DNA from: Sulfitobacter mediterraneus
GTDB lineage: Bacteria > Pseudomonadota > Alphaproteobacteria > Rhodobacterales > Rhodobacteraceae
Assembly (NCBI RefSeq): GCF_003054325.1
Contig: NZ_QBKU01000003.1
Span: forward strand, 124,001-188,000
Direction of reading: 5' to 3'
Length of the DNA stretch: 64,000 nt
Of this stretch, positions 9,100-18,464 are shown one piece after another (the first letter of the stretch is position 1; every line of letters begins with the position of its first letter). Made by a program: the position numbers and the translations under genes. The notes under the pieces are model-generated. The model was not told the DNA's origin and did not search any database. It was given only the letters and a program-made list of their open reading frames with translations.

Positions 9100-10719
9100 A
9101 TGCTTGGGCCAACCGGACACAGCGACAGCTATTGCCGCGATAACCTGCCGGATCAGGCGCTTTGGCCGGATCTGTTGCTGGAGGGGTTTGACTATCCAGA
9201 TCAGCTGAACGTCGGGGTCGAGTTGACCGACGCGATGGTGGTCAAAGGTTTTGGCGATCACACGGCGTTGATCGGCAATGGCCGGCGCCGCACCTACAAG
9301 GAACTCAGCGATTGGACCAACCGTCTGGCCCGCGCCATGGTTGAGGATCTGGGCGTCAAACCGGGGAACCGGGTGTTGATCCGCTCTGCCAACAATCCGG
9401 CCATGGTGGCGTGCTGGCTGGCGGCGACCAAAGCGGGGGCGGTGGTGGTCAACACCATGCCAATGCTGCGGGCCGGGGAACTGGGCGCGATTGTCGACAA
9501 GGCGGAGATCACCCATGCCCTGTGTGACACGCGGTTGATGGATGAGATGGCAAGCTGTGCCAAGGCGTCAAAATTCCTCAAGACGGTGGTCGGTTTTGAC
9601 GGGACCAGCAACCATGACGCTGAATTGGACAGGTTGGCGCTGGAAAAGCCAGTGCATTTTGACGCGGTGCCAACGGCGCAAGATGACGTGGCATTGCTCG
9701 GCTTTACCTCTGGCACCACGGGCGATCCCAAGGCGACGATGCATTTTCACCGTGATTTGCTGATTATCGCAGATGGCTACGCCAAAGAGGTGCTGCAGGT
9801 CACGCCAGAAGATGTCTTTGTCGGATCGCCGCCTCTTGCCTTCACCTTTGGGCTGGGTGGTTTGGCGATCTTTCCACTGCGCTTTGGCGCGGCAGCGACA
9901 TTGTTGGAAACCGCAAGCCCGCCAAACATGATTGAAATCATTGAGAAGTTCAAAGCAACGGTATGTTTCACCGCGCCCACGGCTTACCGCGCGATGTTGC
10001 AGGCGATGGAGGAAGGCGCGGATCTGTCTTCCCTGCGTGCCGCAGTGAGTGCTGGTGAAACGCTGCCCGCGCCTGTCTATCACGACTGGATGGAAAAGAC
10101 CGGCAAGCCGATGCTGGACGGGATCGGCGCGACCGAGATGTTGCATATCTTCATCTCCAACCGTTTTGATGATCACAAGGCGGCCTGCACGGGCAAGCCG
10201 GTTGGCGGCTATCAGGTTCGGATCATTGACGAAAACGGCGATGATGTGCCGCGCGATGAGGTTGGCAAGCTGGCGGTGCGCGGGCCAACGGGCTGCCGGT
10301 ATCTGGCCGATGATCGCCAAAAAACCTATGTGCGGGACGGTTGGAACATCACTGGCGACAGCTTCATGATGGATGCGGATGGCTATCTGCACTTTGCCGC
10401 CCGCAACGACGATATGATCATTTCGGCGGGTTATAACATTGCCGGACCAGAGGTCGAAGCGGCCTTGCTCAGCCATCCCAAGGTCAGTGAATGCGGCGTT
10501 GTCGGTGCGGCGGATGAGGCACGGGGCGCAATTGTTCAGGCACATGTGGTCCTGATCGACGGCGCGGTTGGCGATGCGGCATTGGTCAAGGACTTGCAAG
10601 ACCATGTGAAGGCAATCATCGCACCCTACAAATACCCGCGTGATATCCGGTTTATTGAAGCATTGCCCAAGACCGCGACCGGAAAAATTCAAAGATTTGC
10701 ACTGAGAGAAGACAAATGA
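9100..10719 (+). CDS. 2-Aminobenzoate-CoA ligase (benzoate-CoA ligase family)
   Basis: The protein has 539 residues and the ANL adenylation domain, with P-loop [18 protein letters not shown] near residue 208, the GIGATEMLH motif, and the C-terminal catalytic-lysine segment [11 protein letters not shown]. The sequence HFHRD after the P-loop and the N-terminal [12 protein letters not shown] are characteristic of the benzoate/2-aminobenzoate-CoA ligase group. The protein activates anthranilate to anthraniloyl-CoA with ATP and CoA, giving the substrate for the flavoenzyme encoded at 3560. The ATG lies 1 nt past the previous stop. Benzoate or another aryl acid remains possible, but adjacency to kynU favours anthranilate. 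Confidence 0.85.
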   Translation: MLGPTGHSDSYCRDNLPDQALWPDLLLEGFDYPDQLNVGVELTDAMVVKGFGDHTALIGNGRRRTYKELSDWTNRLARAMVEDLGVKPGNRVLIRSANNPAMVACWLAATKAGAVVVNTMPMLRAGELGAIVDKAEITHALCDTRLMDEMASCAKASKFLKTVVGFDGTSNHDAELDRLALEKPVHFDAVPTAQDDVALLGFTSGTTGDPKATMHFHRDLLIIADGYAKEVLQVTPEDVFVGSPPLAFTFGLGGLAIFPLRFGAAATLLETASPPNMIEIIEKFKATVCFTAPTAYRAMLQAMEEGADLSSLRAAVSAGETLPAPVYHDWMEKTGKPMLDGIGATEMLHIFISNRFDDHKAACTGKPVGGYQVRIIDENGDDVPRDEVGKLAVRGPTGCRYLADDRQKTYVRDGWNITGDSFMMDADGYLHFAARNDDMIISAGYNIAGPEVEAALLSHPKVSECGVVGAADEARGAIVQAHVVLIDGAVGDAALVKDLQDHVKAIIAPYKYPRDIRFIEALPKTATGKIQRFALREDK

Positions 10720-11543
10720 GCACGTTTGACGAGGCCGCAAAAGGCGCCAAAATGAACTTTGCCAAGGACAAGTCCTATGGCGATTATCTGGGGCTGGACA
10801 AGATCCTGACTGTAGAGAACCCGCTGGATATGGCCCATGATGGCTTGCTGTTTATCATCCAGCACCAGACGTCCGAGTTGTGGATGAAACTGGCCATTCA
10901 TGAGCTGACCGAGGCACGCCGCTGTATCGCTCAGGGCCAGTTGCAGCCTGCGTTCAAAATGCTGAGCCGGGTGGCGCGGATCTTTGAACAGCTGAACTCG
11001 GCTTGGGATGTGTTGCGGACCATGACGCCCAGCGAATATACGGCATTTCGCCCTTATCTGGGGGCGTCTTCGGGGTTTCAATCCTATCAGTACCGGCTGA
11101 TCGAGTACCTTTTGGGCAACCGCAACCGCGCCTTGACCAAACTGCATGAACACACGCCGGAACCTCATGCCGCGCTGACCGATGAGCTGGGCAAGATCAG
11201 CCTCTATCAGGTGGCGATTGATCTGCTGTGTGATCGTTTGGGCATTCCGTCATTGGCAGGAGAGGCCGAAGGCACCGCATGGGAGGCAAAACCGGAGGTG
11301 CAGGATCTGTGGCAGAAGGTCTACGAGGATCCCCAAACCCATTGGGAGCTATATGAGCTGGCGGAAAAGCTGGTGGATCTTGAGGATTACTTCCGCCGCT
11401 GGCGGTTTAACCATGTCACCACAGTGGAGCGGGTGATCGGGTTCAAGCGCGGCACAGGCGGCACATCAGGGGTGGCCTACCTGCGCAAAATGCTCGAAGT
11501 TGAGCTGTTTCCGGAATTGTGGCACGTCAGAGGAGCGCTGTAA
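10716..11543 (+). CDS. kynA: Tryptophan 2,3-dioxygenase
   Basis: The 275-residue length fits bacterial KynA. The conserved active-site stretch [19 protein letters not shown] lies near residue 45, and [13 protein letters not shown] and [20 protein letters not shown] (substrate and haem binding, with the haem-ligand His region) follow. This haem enzyme opens the indole ring of L-tryptophan to N-formylkynurenine. It overlaps the ligase stop by 4 nt and is followed with no gap by kynU, so the operon links tryptophan breakdown to anthranilate CoA-activation. I see no kynurenine formamidase gene (kynB) beside it. Confidence 0.96.
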   Translation: MSTFDEAAKGAKMNFAKDKSYGDYLGLDKILTVENPLDMAHDGLLFIIQHQTSELWMKLAIHELTEARRCIAQGQLQPAFKMLSRVARIFEQLNSAWDVLRTMTPSEYTAFRPYLGASSGFQSYQYRLIEYLLGNRNRALTKLHEHTPEPHAALTDELGKISLYQVAIDLLCDRLGIPSLAGEAEGTAWEAKPEVQDLWQKVYEDPQTHWELYELAEKLVDLEDYFRRWRFNHVTTVERVIGFKRGTGGTSGVAYLRKMLEVELFPELWHVRGAL

Positions 11544-12734
11544 GTGGCTGATGTATTGAGAAAAGACCAGTTTATCCTTCCCGAAGGCGTGATTTATCTG
11601 GATGGCAATTCGCTGGGCCCGATGCCCAAATCCGTGCCCGCCCGCGTGGCGGAGGTGATGACGGGCGAATGGGCGCAGATGTTGATCGGTGGCTGGAACA
11701 AGGCCGGTTGGATGGCGATGCCCGAACGGGTGGGCGATCAGGTGGGCGCGCTGGTTGGCGCAGATGCGGGATCGGTTGTGATGGGCGATACCCTGTCGGT
11801 GAAGGTGTTTCAGGCGCTGGCCTCGGCGGTGAAACTGCGCCCGGAGCGGCGGGTGATCCTCAGTGACACCGGCAATTTCCCGTCTGACCTCTATATGGCG
11901 GAGGGTCTGGTTGGCCTGTTGGAGCAAGGCTACGAGCTGCGCACCGTGGCGCCCGAAGAGGTAGCAGATGCGATTGGCAATGACATCGCAGTGGTGATGT
12001 TGACGGAGGTCGATTACCGATCTGGCCGAATGCATGACATGAAGGCCATGACCAAGCTGGCCCATGCGGCAGGGGCGGTGATGGTTTGGGATCTGGCCCA
12101 TTCGGCGGGGGCGATCCCGGTTGATTTGGCCGGATCGAACTGTGAATTTGCGGTCGGCTGCACCTACAAATATCTCAATGGCGGGCCGGGCGCGCCTGCG
12201 TTTATCTATGTGCGTCCTGATTTGGCGGACAGTGTTGAACCGGCGCTCAGCGGCTGGCTCGGCCATCGCCAACCCTTTGATTTTGATCTCAATTACACGC
12301 CTGCCAAAGGGATTGAGCGGATGCGCGTTGGCACGCCGCCGATCCTCCAGATGGCGGCCCTCGAAGAGGCGATGAAGGTCTGGGACGGTGTTGATATGGG
12401 GGATCTGCGGGCGGCGTCGGTGGCCTTGCAGGAACAATTTATCGAAGAGGTTGAGGCGCAGGTGCCACAGCTGGAACTGGCCAGCCCGCGCGATGCAAAA
12501 ATCCGCGGCTCGCAGGTCTCGTTCCGGTTTGAACATGGCTATGCCGCGATGCAGGCGGTGATTGATCGCGGTGTGATTGGCGATTTCCGTGCGCCCGACA
12601 TCATGCGCTTTGGCTTTACGCCGCTCTATCTGGACGCGGGCGATGTCAGTGCAGCGGTTGAGATCATCCGCGATGTGATGGCCAACGATCTGTGGGACGA
12701 TGACAAATACAAAGTGCGCAGCCGCGTGACCTGA
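11544..12734 (+). CDS. kynU: Kynureninase
   Basis: This PLP enzyme of 396 residues carries YLDGNSLGPMP near the start, VMVWDLAHSAGAIPVDL (the Asp that holds the PLP ring nitrogen) and the lysine segment TYKYLNGGPGAPAF (Lys about residue 209). It cleaves L-kynurenine to anthranilate and L-alanine. The start is GTG, immediately after the kynA stop, with AGGAG 8 nt upstream. The nearest ATG is out of frame. It is the last gene of the operon. A GC-rich hairpin follows at 12744-12766. Confidence 0.96.
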   Translation: MADVLRKDQFILPEGVIYLDGNSLGPMPKSVPARVAEVMTGEWAQMLIGGWNKAGWMAMPERVGDQVGALVGADAGSVVMGDTLSVKVFQALASAVKLRPERRVILSDTGNFPSDLYMAEGLVGLLEQGYELRTVAPEEVADAIGNDIAVVMLTEVDYRSGRMHDMKAMTKLAHAAGAVMVWDLAHSAGAIPVDLAGSNCEFAVGCTYKYLNGGPGAPAFIYVRPDLADSVEPALSGWLGHRQPFDFDLNYTPAKGIERMRVGTPPILQMAALEEAMKVWDGVDMGDLRAASVALQEQFIEEVEAQVPQLELASPRDAKIRGSQVSFRFEHGYAAMQAVIDRGVIGDFRAPDIMRFGFTPLYLDAGDVSAAVEIIRDVMANDLWDDDKYKVRSRVT

Positions 12735-12743
12735 TTGGTCAAG

Positions 12744-12766
12744 GAGGGGCAGGTTTTCTGCCCCTC
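12744..12766. terminator. Hairpin between convergent kynU and pcaG
   Basis: GAGGGGCAG, loop GTTTT, then CTGCCCCTC form a perfect 9-bp stem, 10 nt after the kynU stop. It lacks a T-run but sits exactly where two operons converge, so a shared terminator role is likely. Confidence 0.5.
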
Positions 12767-12820
12767 GGGTTCCGGCGCCGCATCTAATGTTGCGCGAACG
12801 GGCTGTGTTCTGACCTGCGG

Positions 12821-13411
12821 TTAGACGTCGAAAAACACAGTCTCTTCAGGGTCTTGCAGGTGGATGTTGAATCGATACACCCCATCTTTTTCTGCCTCGG
12901 CGATCAAGGTTTGAACCCGCACGCGATGCTCAATCCGGCCCAGGACCGGGTCGGTCTCCAACGCCGGATCACCCGGAAAATAGACCCGCGTGTGCAGTCC
13001 CAGATTGATCCCCCGCGCGACAATCCAAAGGGTGATATGGGGCGCCTGCATCCCGCCCTGCGGCCAGGGGGTTGCCCCCGGTTTTACGGTTTCGAAAGTG
13101 AACGCGCCGCTGTCCTGATCGCAGGCACATCGGCCAAATCCGGTGAAATGCGGATCAGCCCCGTCTTGCCCGGCATAGAGCCCGCCCGCATCCGCTTGCC
13201 AAGCCTCAACCATCGCATCGCGCAGCGGTGTGCTGGTGCCGTCAAAAATCTGACCCGTGAGTGTGATCCGTTCCCCAGACACATCGCCGGTGATCATCTG
13301 TGCACCAAGGTCTTCGTCATAAACCCCTGTGATCCCTGCAAAATTTGGGGTGCAGCCGATATGGACATAGGGGCCAGCGGTCTGGCTTGCGGTTTCTGGC
13401 AGATCGCTCAT
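12821..13411 (-). CDS. pcaG: Protocatechuate 3,4-dioxygenase alpha subunit
   Basis: The protein has 196 residues and the intradiol dioxygenase fold, with GQIFDGTSTPLRDAMVEAWQ and APHITLWIVARGINLGLHTRVYF. The alpha subunit lacks the full set of iron ligands and forms the non-catalytic half of the alpha-beta pair. The complex opens protocatechuate between the two hydroxyl carbons to give beta-carboxymuconate. The ATG at 13411 overlaps the pcaH stop (TGATG); a GTG one codon earlier is less likely. It is the last gene of the pobA-pcaH-pcaG operon. Confidence 0.94.
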   Translation of the reverse strand: MSDLPETASQTAGPYVHIGCTPNFAGITGVYDEDLGAQMITGDVSGERITLTGQIFDGTSTPLRDAMVEAWQADAGGLYAGQDGADPHFTGFGRCACDQDSGAFTFETVKPGATPWPQGGMQAPHITLWIVARGINLGLHTRVYFPGDPALETDPVLGRIEHRVRVQTLIAEAEKDGVYRFNIHLQDPEETVFFDV

Positions 13412-14151
13412 CACAGACCCTCCATCCGGTTTTCAAACATGGTTTGCCGCCGCCCGCGCAGGATGATGTTGAACTCATAAGCGCGGGCATCCATCGGCAC
13501 GGTCCGGTTCATATCCAGAGGCGCGATCAGCCGTTCAACAGCGGATTTATCCCCGATTGACCCAACAATCGGACAGCGCCAGATCAGCGGATCACCTTCG
13601 AAATACATCTGCGTGATCAACCGCTGGGCAAAGCCGGCGCCAAACAGGCTAAAGTGGATGTGCGCAGGTCGCCAGTCGTTCGGGCCATTGGGCCAAGGAT
13701 AAGGGCCGGGCAGGACCGTGCGAAACTCATATGATCCGTCTTCTCGGGTGATGGTGCGCCCGCAACCGCCAAAGTTGGGATCTAGGGGCGCGATATAGCC
13801 TTCTTTCTTGTGCCGATAGCGCCCGCCGGCATTGGCCTGCCACACCTCGATCAATGCACCTGAAACGGGGCGGTCAAACTGATCACGCACCTTGCCATGC
13901 ACAATAATGCGCGGCCCGATGGCAGAGGCGCCATCTTGGGCAAAATTGTGCAGCAAATCCGCATCCAGCGGGCCAAGCAGGTCATGTCCAAAGACCGGTC
14001 CGCTTTCCTCGCCAATGCTGGTGGGAAAGGACAGCGGCGCGGCCTGCGGGCTGCGTTTGACGGAGGTGCGATAGGGCGGATAAAGCGCCACGGGATGATG
14101 TCCGGGCTGGCGGGCAGCATAGCCGCCTTGGGGGATCTTTGTATCAGACAT
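13411..14151 (-). CDS. pcaH: Protocatechuate 3,4-dioxygenase beta subunit
   Basis: This 246-residue subunit holds the non-haem Fe(III). The typical ligand region is visible: [20 protein letters not shown] (first Tyr), then [20 protein letters not shown] with the two His ligands in HIH. The N-terminal [12 protein letters not shown] is characteristic of PcaH. It works with PcaG on protocatechuate made by PobA upstream. The start overlaps the pobA stop (TGATG) and the end overlaps the pcaG start. Confidence 0.95.
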   Translation of the reverse strand: MSDTKIPQGGYAARQPGHHPVALYPPYRTSVKRSPQAAPLSFPTSIGEESGPVFGHDLLGPLDADLLHNFAQDGASAIGPRIIVHGKVRDQFDRPVSGALIEVWQANAGGRYRHKKEGYIAPLDPNFGGCGRTITREDGSYEFRTVLPGPYPWPNGPNDWRPAHIHFSLFGAGFAQRLITQMYFEGDPLIWRCPIVGSIGDKSAVERLIAPLDMNRTVPMDARAYEFNIILRGRRQTMFENRMEGL

Positions 14152-15320
14152 CAGTAGGGCAACCCCACGTAATTTTCGGCCATGGCTTTTTGCGCGGCGT
14201 CATTGCTGCGCAAGAAATCAAGTTCGGCTTTTTGCATGCGAAGGTCAAACTCCGATTGGTCCGGGAACCGGTGCATCAGCGATGAGAACCACCAGCTGAA
14301 CCGTTCGGCCTTCCACACCCGTGCCAGCGCTTTTTCGGAATATTGGTCAAGGCCCTCGGGGGTCTTGTCCTGATACCAGGCCTTGAGCCCCTGAAACAGG
14401 TAATGCACATCCGAGGCGGCGGTGTTGAGGCCCTTTGCCCCGGTGGGCGGTACGATATGCGCCGCATCCCCGCAGAGGAACAACCGGCCCCAACGCATGG
14501 GTTCGGTCACAAAAGACCGCAGCGGCGCGATGGATTTTTCGATCGACGGACCAGTGACCAATTGCGCGGCAATGTCATCCGGCAGGCGGCGCTTGAGTTC
14601 GGTCCAAAACGCCTCATCCGACCAGTTTTCAACCGTATCGGCCATGGAGCATTGGATGTAATATCGGCTGAGGTTGGCACTGCGCATGGAACACAAGGCA
14701 AAGCCGCGTGGTGAGTTGGCGTAGATCAACTCGTGATTGACGGGCGGTGTTTCCGACAGGATGCCGAGCCAGCCAAAAGGATACACCTTTTCAAACTCTT
14801 GCCGTATGCTTTCGGGTATGGTCTGGCGGCTGACCCCATGAAATCCGTCACATCCCGCAACATAGTCACATTCAATGCGGTGCGATTGCCCGCCCTTGTC
14901 AAAGCTGACGCTGGGCTGGTCGGTGTCCGCGCCGTTGATCACCACATTGCTGACCTCAAAATGGGTCACCGCGTCAATGCTATCGCGGGCGTCATAAAGA
15001 TCACGGGTCACTTCGGTTTGCCCGTAAACCATGATGGAATGGCCCGCGTGTCCGGCCAGATCGACGCGGAACATGTCCCCTTCATAAGCAATCAGCGTGC
15101 CATCATGGGGAAGACCTTCGGCATGGGCGCGGCTGTCGATCCCGGCTTGTTTCATCAGGTCCAGCATGCCGCGTTCCAGCACCCCGGCGCGGTTACGCGA
15201 CAGCACGTAATCGCGGGTCTTACGTTCCAGGATCACGGCATCCACACCGATCCCGTGCAGCAATTGCCCCAGCAATAGCCCAGATGGCCCGCCCCCGATG
15301 ATCACAACCTGATGCCGCAT
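14151..15320 (-). CDS. pobA: 4-Hydroxybenzoate 3-monooxygenase
   Basis: This class A flavin monooxygenase has 389 residues (the Pseudomonas enzyme has 394). Motifs are [18 protein letters not shown] (FAD fold), [11 protein letters not shown] (substrate/NADPH loop) and [20 protein letters not shown] (second FAD motif). It converts 4-hydroxybenzoate to protocatechuate using NADPH and O2. An upstream in-frame ATG at 15332 exists, but 15320 matches the family start and has GGGGGG five bases before it. No pobR-type regulator lies adjacent; the neighbour is znuB. Confidence 0.95.
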   Translation of the reverse strand: MRHQVVIIGGGPSGLLLGQLLHGIGVDAVILERKTRDYVLSRNRAGVLERGMLDLMKQAGIDSRAHAEGLPHDGTLIAYEGDMFRVDLAGHAGHSIMVYGQTEVTRDLYDARDSIDAVTHFEVSNVVINGADTDQPSVSFDKGGQSHRIECDYVAGCDGFHGVSRQTIPESIRQEFEKVYPFGWLGILSETPPVNHELIYANSPRGFALCSMRSANLSRYYIQCSMADTVENWSDEAFWTELKRRLPDDIAAQLVTGPSIEKSIAPLRSFVTEPMRWGRLFLCGDAAHIVPPTGAKGLNTAASDVHYLFQGLKAWYQDKTPEGLDQYSEKALARVWKAERFSWWFSSLMHRFPDQSEFDLRMQKAELDFLRSNDAAQKAMAENYVGLPY

Positions 15321-15373
15321 GTCGCCCCCCATTTTCAGGGGCAGCGTATTGTAATCTATTGAAAAGGCCAGTG

Positions 15374-16168
15374 TTATCTTCGCCGCAAGAGCGGAGAAAT
15401 TGCCGCAGACAGCGCAAATATCACTGCTGCTACCGTGACAATGCTTGGCCCTGTGGGCGTGTCAAAGGTAAATGATCCGGCCAGCCCGCCCAATGCAGAA
15501 AACCCGCCGATCAAAACCGCACAGATCGCCATCACCTCGGGTGTGCGGGCAAAGGGCCGTGCGGCGGCGGCAGGAATGACCAACATGGCAGCGATCAACA
15601 ATGCACCCACAACCTTGATCGCGACCGCAACCGTCACCGCAAGGGCCAGCGTCAGTACCAGTTGTTCGCGTTTGGGATATCCGCCAGAGGCCACCGCCAG
15701 ATCGGGGTTTAGGGTGGCCGTGAGCAGGGCCTGCCAGCGCCAGACCATCAACCCGCCCACCAGCGCGGCCCCGATCCAGATGATCGCCAGATCCACTTGC
15801 CGCACCGCCAGAATATCGCCAAACAGATAGGCCGACAGATCCACCCGCTGACCGGGGATCAGCGACACCGCGACAAGGCCAAGCGCCAGCGCCGAATGGG
15901 CCAGAACCCCCAGCAAGGCATCGGTGCTGACATTACGTTCGGTCAGAGTGCTGATGATCAGCGCCATCATCAGCGCCACCAGCAGAACGCCGCCCACCAC
16001 AGGTAAATCCGTCGCCAGCGCCAATGCCACCCCCAGCAGCGCGGCATGGCTGGTGGCATCGCCAAAATAGGCCATCCGCCGCCAGACCACGAAACACCCC
16101 AAAGGCGCGGCGGCCAGTGCAACGCCCAACCCGGCAAGGGCGGCGCGCATCGCAAAATCATCCAGCAT
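15374..16168 (-). CDS. znuB: Zinc ABC transporter permease
   Basis: This hydrophobic protein has 264 residues and about eight membrane helices, of the ABC-3 metal permease family. GDATSHAALLGVALAL and LIAAMLVIPAAAARPFARTPEVM are conserved segments. It forms the inner-membrane channel for Zn2+ delivered by ZnuA and powered by ZnuC. The start at 16168 (MLDDFAMRAALAG) overlaps the end of znuC by 11 nt; the longer open frame upstream lies antisense-free but inside the His-rich znuC tail and is not expected to be used. Confidence 0.92.
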   Translation of the reverse strand: MLDDFAMRAALAGLGVALAAAPLGCFVVWRRMAYFGDATSHAALLGVALALATDLPVVGGVLLVALMMALIISTLTERNVSTDALLGVLAHSALALGLVAVSLIPGQRVDLSAYLFGDILAVRQVDLAIIWIGAALVGGLMVWRWQALLTATLNPDLAVASGGYPKREQLVLTLALAVTVAVAIKVVGALLIAAMLVIPAAAARPFARTPEVMAICAVLIGGFSALGGLAGSFTFDTPTGPSIVTVAAVIFALSAAISPLLRRR

Positions 16169-16919
16169 TGTGGTCCTCGCCGCATTCGTGATGGTCGTGA
16201 TGGTGGCCGTGGTCATGATCATGGGTGTGATGGTGCCGATACAGCGCCAGCGCCCCTTGAGTTCCGCTGCCAAACAGCGCCCGGTATTCCGGCGCATCCG
16301 CAACAACTTCGGGGGTGCCTTCACAGCACACATGCCCGTTCAGGCACAACACCCGGTCCGAGGCGGCCATCACCACATGCAAATCATGGCTGACCATCAA
16401 GATTGCCACGCCGGTACGTTGGCGCACCTCTTCGATTTTCCGATAAAACGCCGCAGCGCCCGGTTGATCCAGCCCCTGCGTGGCCTCGTCAAGGATCAGA
16501 ACATCGGGTGAACCGAGCAAGGCACGGGCCAGCAGCACCCGCTGAAACTGGCCGCCAGACAGGTCGGTCATCTGCCGCTGCGCCAGTTCTGGCACGCCCG
16601 CCTGTGCCAATGCGGCGGTTGTGACAGTTTGCGTCTGTCGCACCGGCAGGCTCAGGAAACGCCGCACGGTCAGGGGCAATGTCCCGTCGATCTGTAGTTT
16701 CTGCGGCACATAGCCGATCTTGAGGCCGGGTTTGCGGATCACCGTACCGCTGGCCGGCTTCAACGCCCCAATCAAGGCCCGCAGCAGGCTGGATTTGCCA
16801 GAGCCATTGGGGCCAACGATGGTGACGATCTCGCCCTGTGAAAGGCTGAAATTCACGTCGCGCAGCACAGTTGCGCCGCCGTAGTGCAGGCTCAACCCCT
16901 TGGTTTCGATCAAAGTCAC
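16158..16919 (-). CDS. znuC: Zinc ABC transporter ATP-binding protein
   Basis: The protein has 253 residues with Walker A GPNGSGKS (about residue 36), the ABC signature LSGGQFQRV, and Walker B VLILDEATQGLD. The C-terminal 30 residues are a histidine/aspartate-rich tail (HHHTHDHDHGHHHDHHE), common in ZnuC and likely metal-binding. The gene overlaps zur by 4 nt upstream and znuB by 11 nt downstream, forming zur-znuC-znuB. Confidence 0.94.
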   Translation of the reverse strand: MTLIETKGLSLHYGGATVLRDVNFSLSQGEIVTIVGPNGSGKSSLLRALIGALKPASGTVIRKPGLKIGYVPQKLQIDGTLPLTVRRFLSLPVRQTQTVTTAALAQAGVPELAQRQMTDLSGGQFQRVLLARALLGSPDVLILDEATQGLDQPGAAAFYRKIEEVRQRTGVAILMVSHDLHVVMAASDRVLCLNGHVCCEGTPEVVADAPEYRALFGSGTQGALALYRHHHTHDHDHGHHHDHHECGEDHNAG

Positions 16920-17395
16920 GCGGCATCATCCTGACAATCGGGGCACAGGCCCTCGGCCTCGACCACGGTGCGCTCAATGGTAAATCCGGCGGCACGGGCC
17001 GCTTCGCCCAGGCGCCCCTGCGCGGGGGCGGTGTCGGTCTCGGCCACCGACTTGCAACTGCGGCAAATCAGAAAGGCGGGCGCGTGATCCGCGCCCAGAT
17101 GGGCGCAGGCGATATAGGCATTCAGCGCCTCAATTTTGTGGGCGAATCCGGCTTTTACCAGAAAATCCAATGCGCGGTAGGCAACGGGTGGCTGTGCGCC
17201 CAAACCTTCTTCGGCCAGCACTGCCAGCAGATCATAGGCCCCCAGCGCCCGATGTTCCGCCAGCAAAATCTCCAGTGCTCGCCGCCGCACGGGGGTCAGG
17301 CGCAGGCCGGTTTTGGCGCAATGGGCCTCGGCCTTGGCCAAAGTGCCTTCAACGCAGGCGGAATGGTCATGTGCGGCAAAGCCGATGGCGGGCAT
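16916..17395 (-). CDS. zur: Zinc uptake regulator Zur (Fur family)
   Basis: The protein has 159 residues. It has the Fur-family winged helix (LRLTPVRRRALEILLAEHRALGAYDLL) and the dimerisation/metal domain with two Cys pairs, ICRSCKS and LCPDC, that form the structural zinc site. HLGADHAPAFLIC replaces the usual His-rich block. Zn-bound Zur represses zinc uptake genes. Here it is the first gene of zur-znuC-znuB and diverges from znuA; a palindrome of Zur-box type lies in the shared promoter. Confidence 0.93.
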   Translation of the reverse strand: MPAIGFAAHDHSACVEGTLAKAEAHCAKTGLRLTPVRRRALEILLAEHRALGAYDLLAVLAEEGLGAQPPVAYRALDFLVKAGFAHKIEALNAYIACAHLGADHAPAFLICRSCKSVAETDTAPAQGRLGEAARAAGFTIERTVVEAEGLCPDCQDDAA

Positions 17396-17426
17396 GGAGG
17401 GGCCTTTCGGAAATTTATCTGTTGAT

Positions 17427-17467
17427 ATGTTATAACATCCACGTTAGCAAGCGTGATAATATAACAT
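17427..17467. promoter_or_regulatory. Zur-type operator region
   Basis: The perfect 12-bp palindrome ATGTTATAACAT lies at 17427-17438 between the divergent zur and znuA genes. A second AT-rich related element, GATAATATAACAT at 17455-17467, abuts znuA. TGTTATAACA cores are the known form of alphaproteobacterial Zur boxes. Binding here would repress both arms when zinc is plentiful. Confidence 0.7.
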
Positions 17468-17480
17468 TATGGAGATTCCC

Positions 17481-18464
17481 ATGCGCCGCCTCAGCCTTTT
17501 GTTCTCACTGCTTGCCACGACCTCTTTTGCCGAAGTGCCGCGGGTTGCGACCGATATTGCGCCGGTGCACAGTCTTGTCGCGGCCATCATGGACGGGGCA
17601 GGGGCGCCCGATCTGATCATTGCGCCCGGTGCCTCTCCGCATGGGTATGCAATGCGTCCTTCGGAGGCCCGCAATCTGGCGGAAGCAGATCTGGTGATCT
17701 GGGTTGGTCCGGGGCTGACACCCTGGCTGGCGGACCCGCTGGAAAGCCTTGCTGGTGATGCTGTGCATTTTACCCTGATGGATGTCGAAGGCACGCGCGT
17801 CCTGCCGGTTCGCGAAGGTGTTGGATTTGAGGACCACCACCATGATCATGGTGACCACGGCGATCATGACGACCACGGCGATCATGACGATCACAGCGAC
17901 CATGATGACCACGACAATCATGATGACCACGACGACCATCACGCAGGTGGCGTCGATCCACATGCTTGGCTTGACCCGCTCAACGGGGCCGCATGGGCCG
18001 GTGCGATTTCAAAACAGTTGGCAGAGATCGATCCTGAGAACGCCGCTCTTTATCAGAAGAACGCGCTCAGCTTGATCCAGGATATTCTGGCGCATGAGGC
18101 CAAAGCGCAAGAGACATTTGCCCCGCTTCAGAACCGCCCCTTCGTGGTGTTGCACGATGCGTTCCAATACGTCGAAGCGCGGTATGAGTTGCAAGCCGTG
18201 GCCTCAGTGCACGATTCAGAAGCCGCAAGCCCGGGCGCCGCGCGGGTCGCACAATTGCGCGAGCGTGTGAAGTCAGAGGGTGTGGTCTGTGCCTTTGCCG
18301 AACCTCAGTTGAACCAAGGGCTGCTGATCACGGTCACCGAAGGGTTGCCTGTAAAAATTGGCACGCTTGATCCCTTGGGCGCTGATCTGCCACTGGGGCC
18401 GTCACATTACATGGATACGCTTGAACAACTGGCGCAGGATATGCGGGACTGTCTGGCAAAGTAA
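17481..18464 (+). CDS. znuA: Periplasmic zinc-binding protein
   Basis: The protein has 327 residues with a short signal peptide (about residues 1-17, ending SFA). It is a cluster A-I metal-binding protein. Zinc ligands are expected at the His in IAPVHSLV and ASPHGYAMRPS, in DPHAWLD and in VLHDAFQY. A long charged loop of alternating His and Asp (about residues 114-150) is the flexible zinc-scavenging loop of ZnuA. ATG at 17481 is preferred over 17469 because GGAG sits 6 nt upstream and the signal peptide then begins MRRLSLL. The 3' end overlaps the convergent Hint-protein gene by 58 nt. Confidence 0.94.
   Translation: MRRLSLLFSLLATTSFAEVPRVATDIAPVHSLVAAIMDGAGAPDLIIAPGASPHGYAMRPSEARNLAEADLVIWVGPGLTPWLADPLESLAGDAVHFTLMDVEGTRVLPVREGVGFEDHHHDHGDHGDHDDHGDHDDHSDHDDHDNHDDHDDHHAGGVDPHAWLDPLNGAAWAGAISKQLAEIDPENAALYQKNALSLIQDILAHEAKAQETFAPLQNRPFVVLHDAFQYVEARYELQAVASVHDSEAASPGAARVAQLRERVKSEGVVCAFAEPQLNQGLLITVTEGLPVKIGTLDPLGADLPLGPSHYMDTLEQLAQDMRDCLAK

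Noticed and set aside
17782..17963. Alternative frames over the znuA His/Asp loop
   Set aside because: Repetitive codons of the metal-binding loop open all frames; only the ZnuA frame continues with family motifs.
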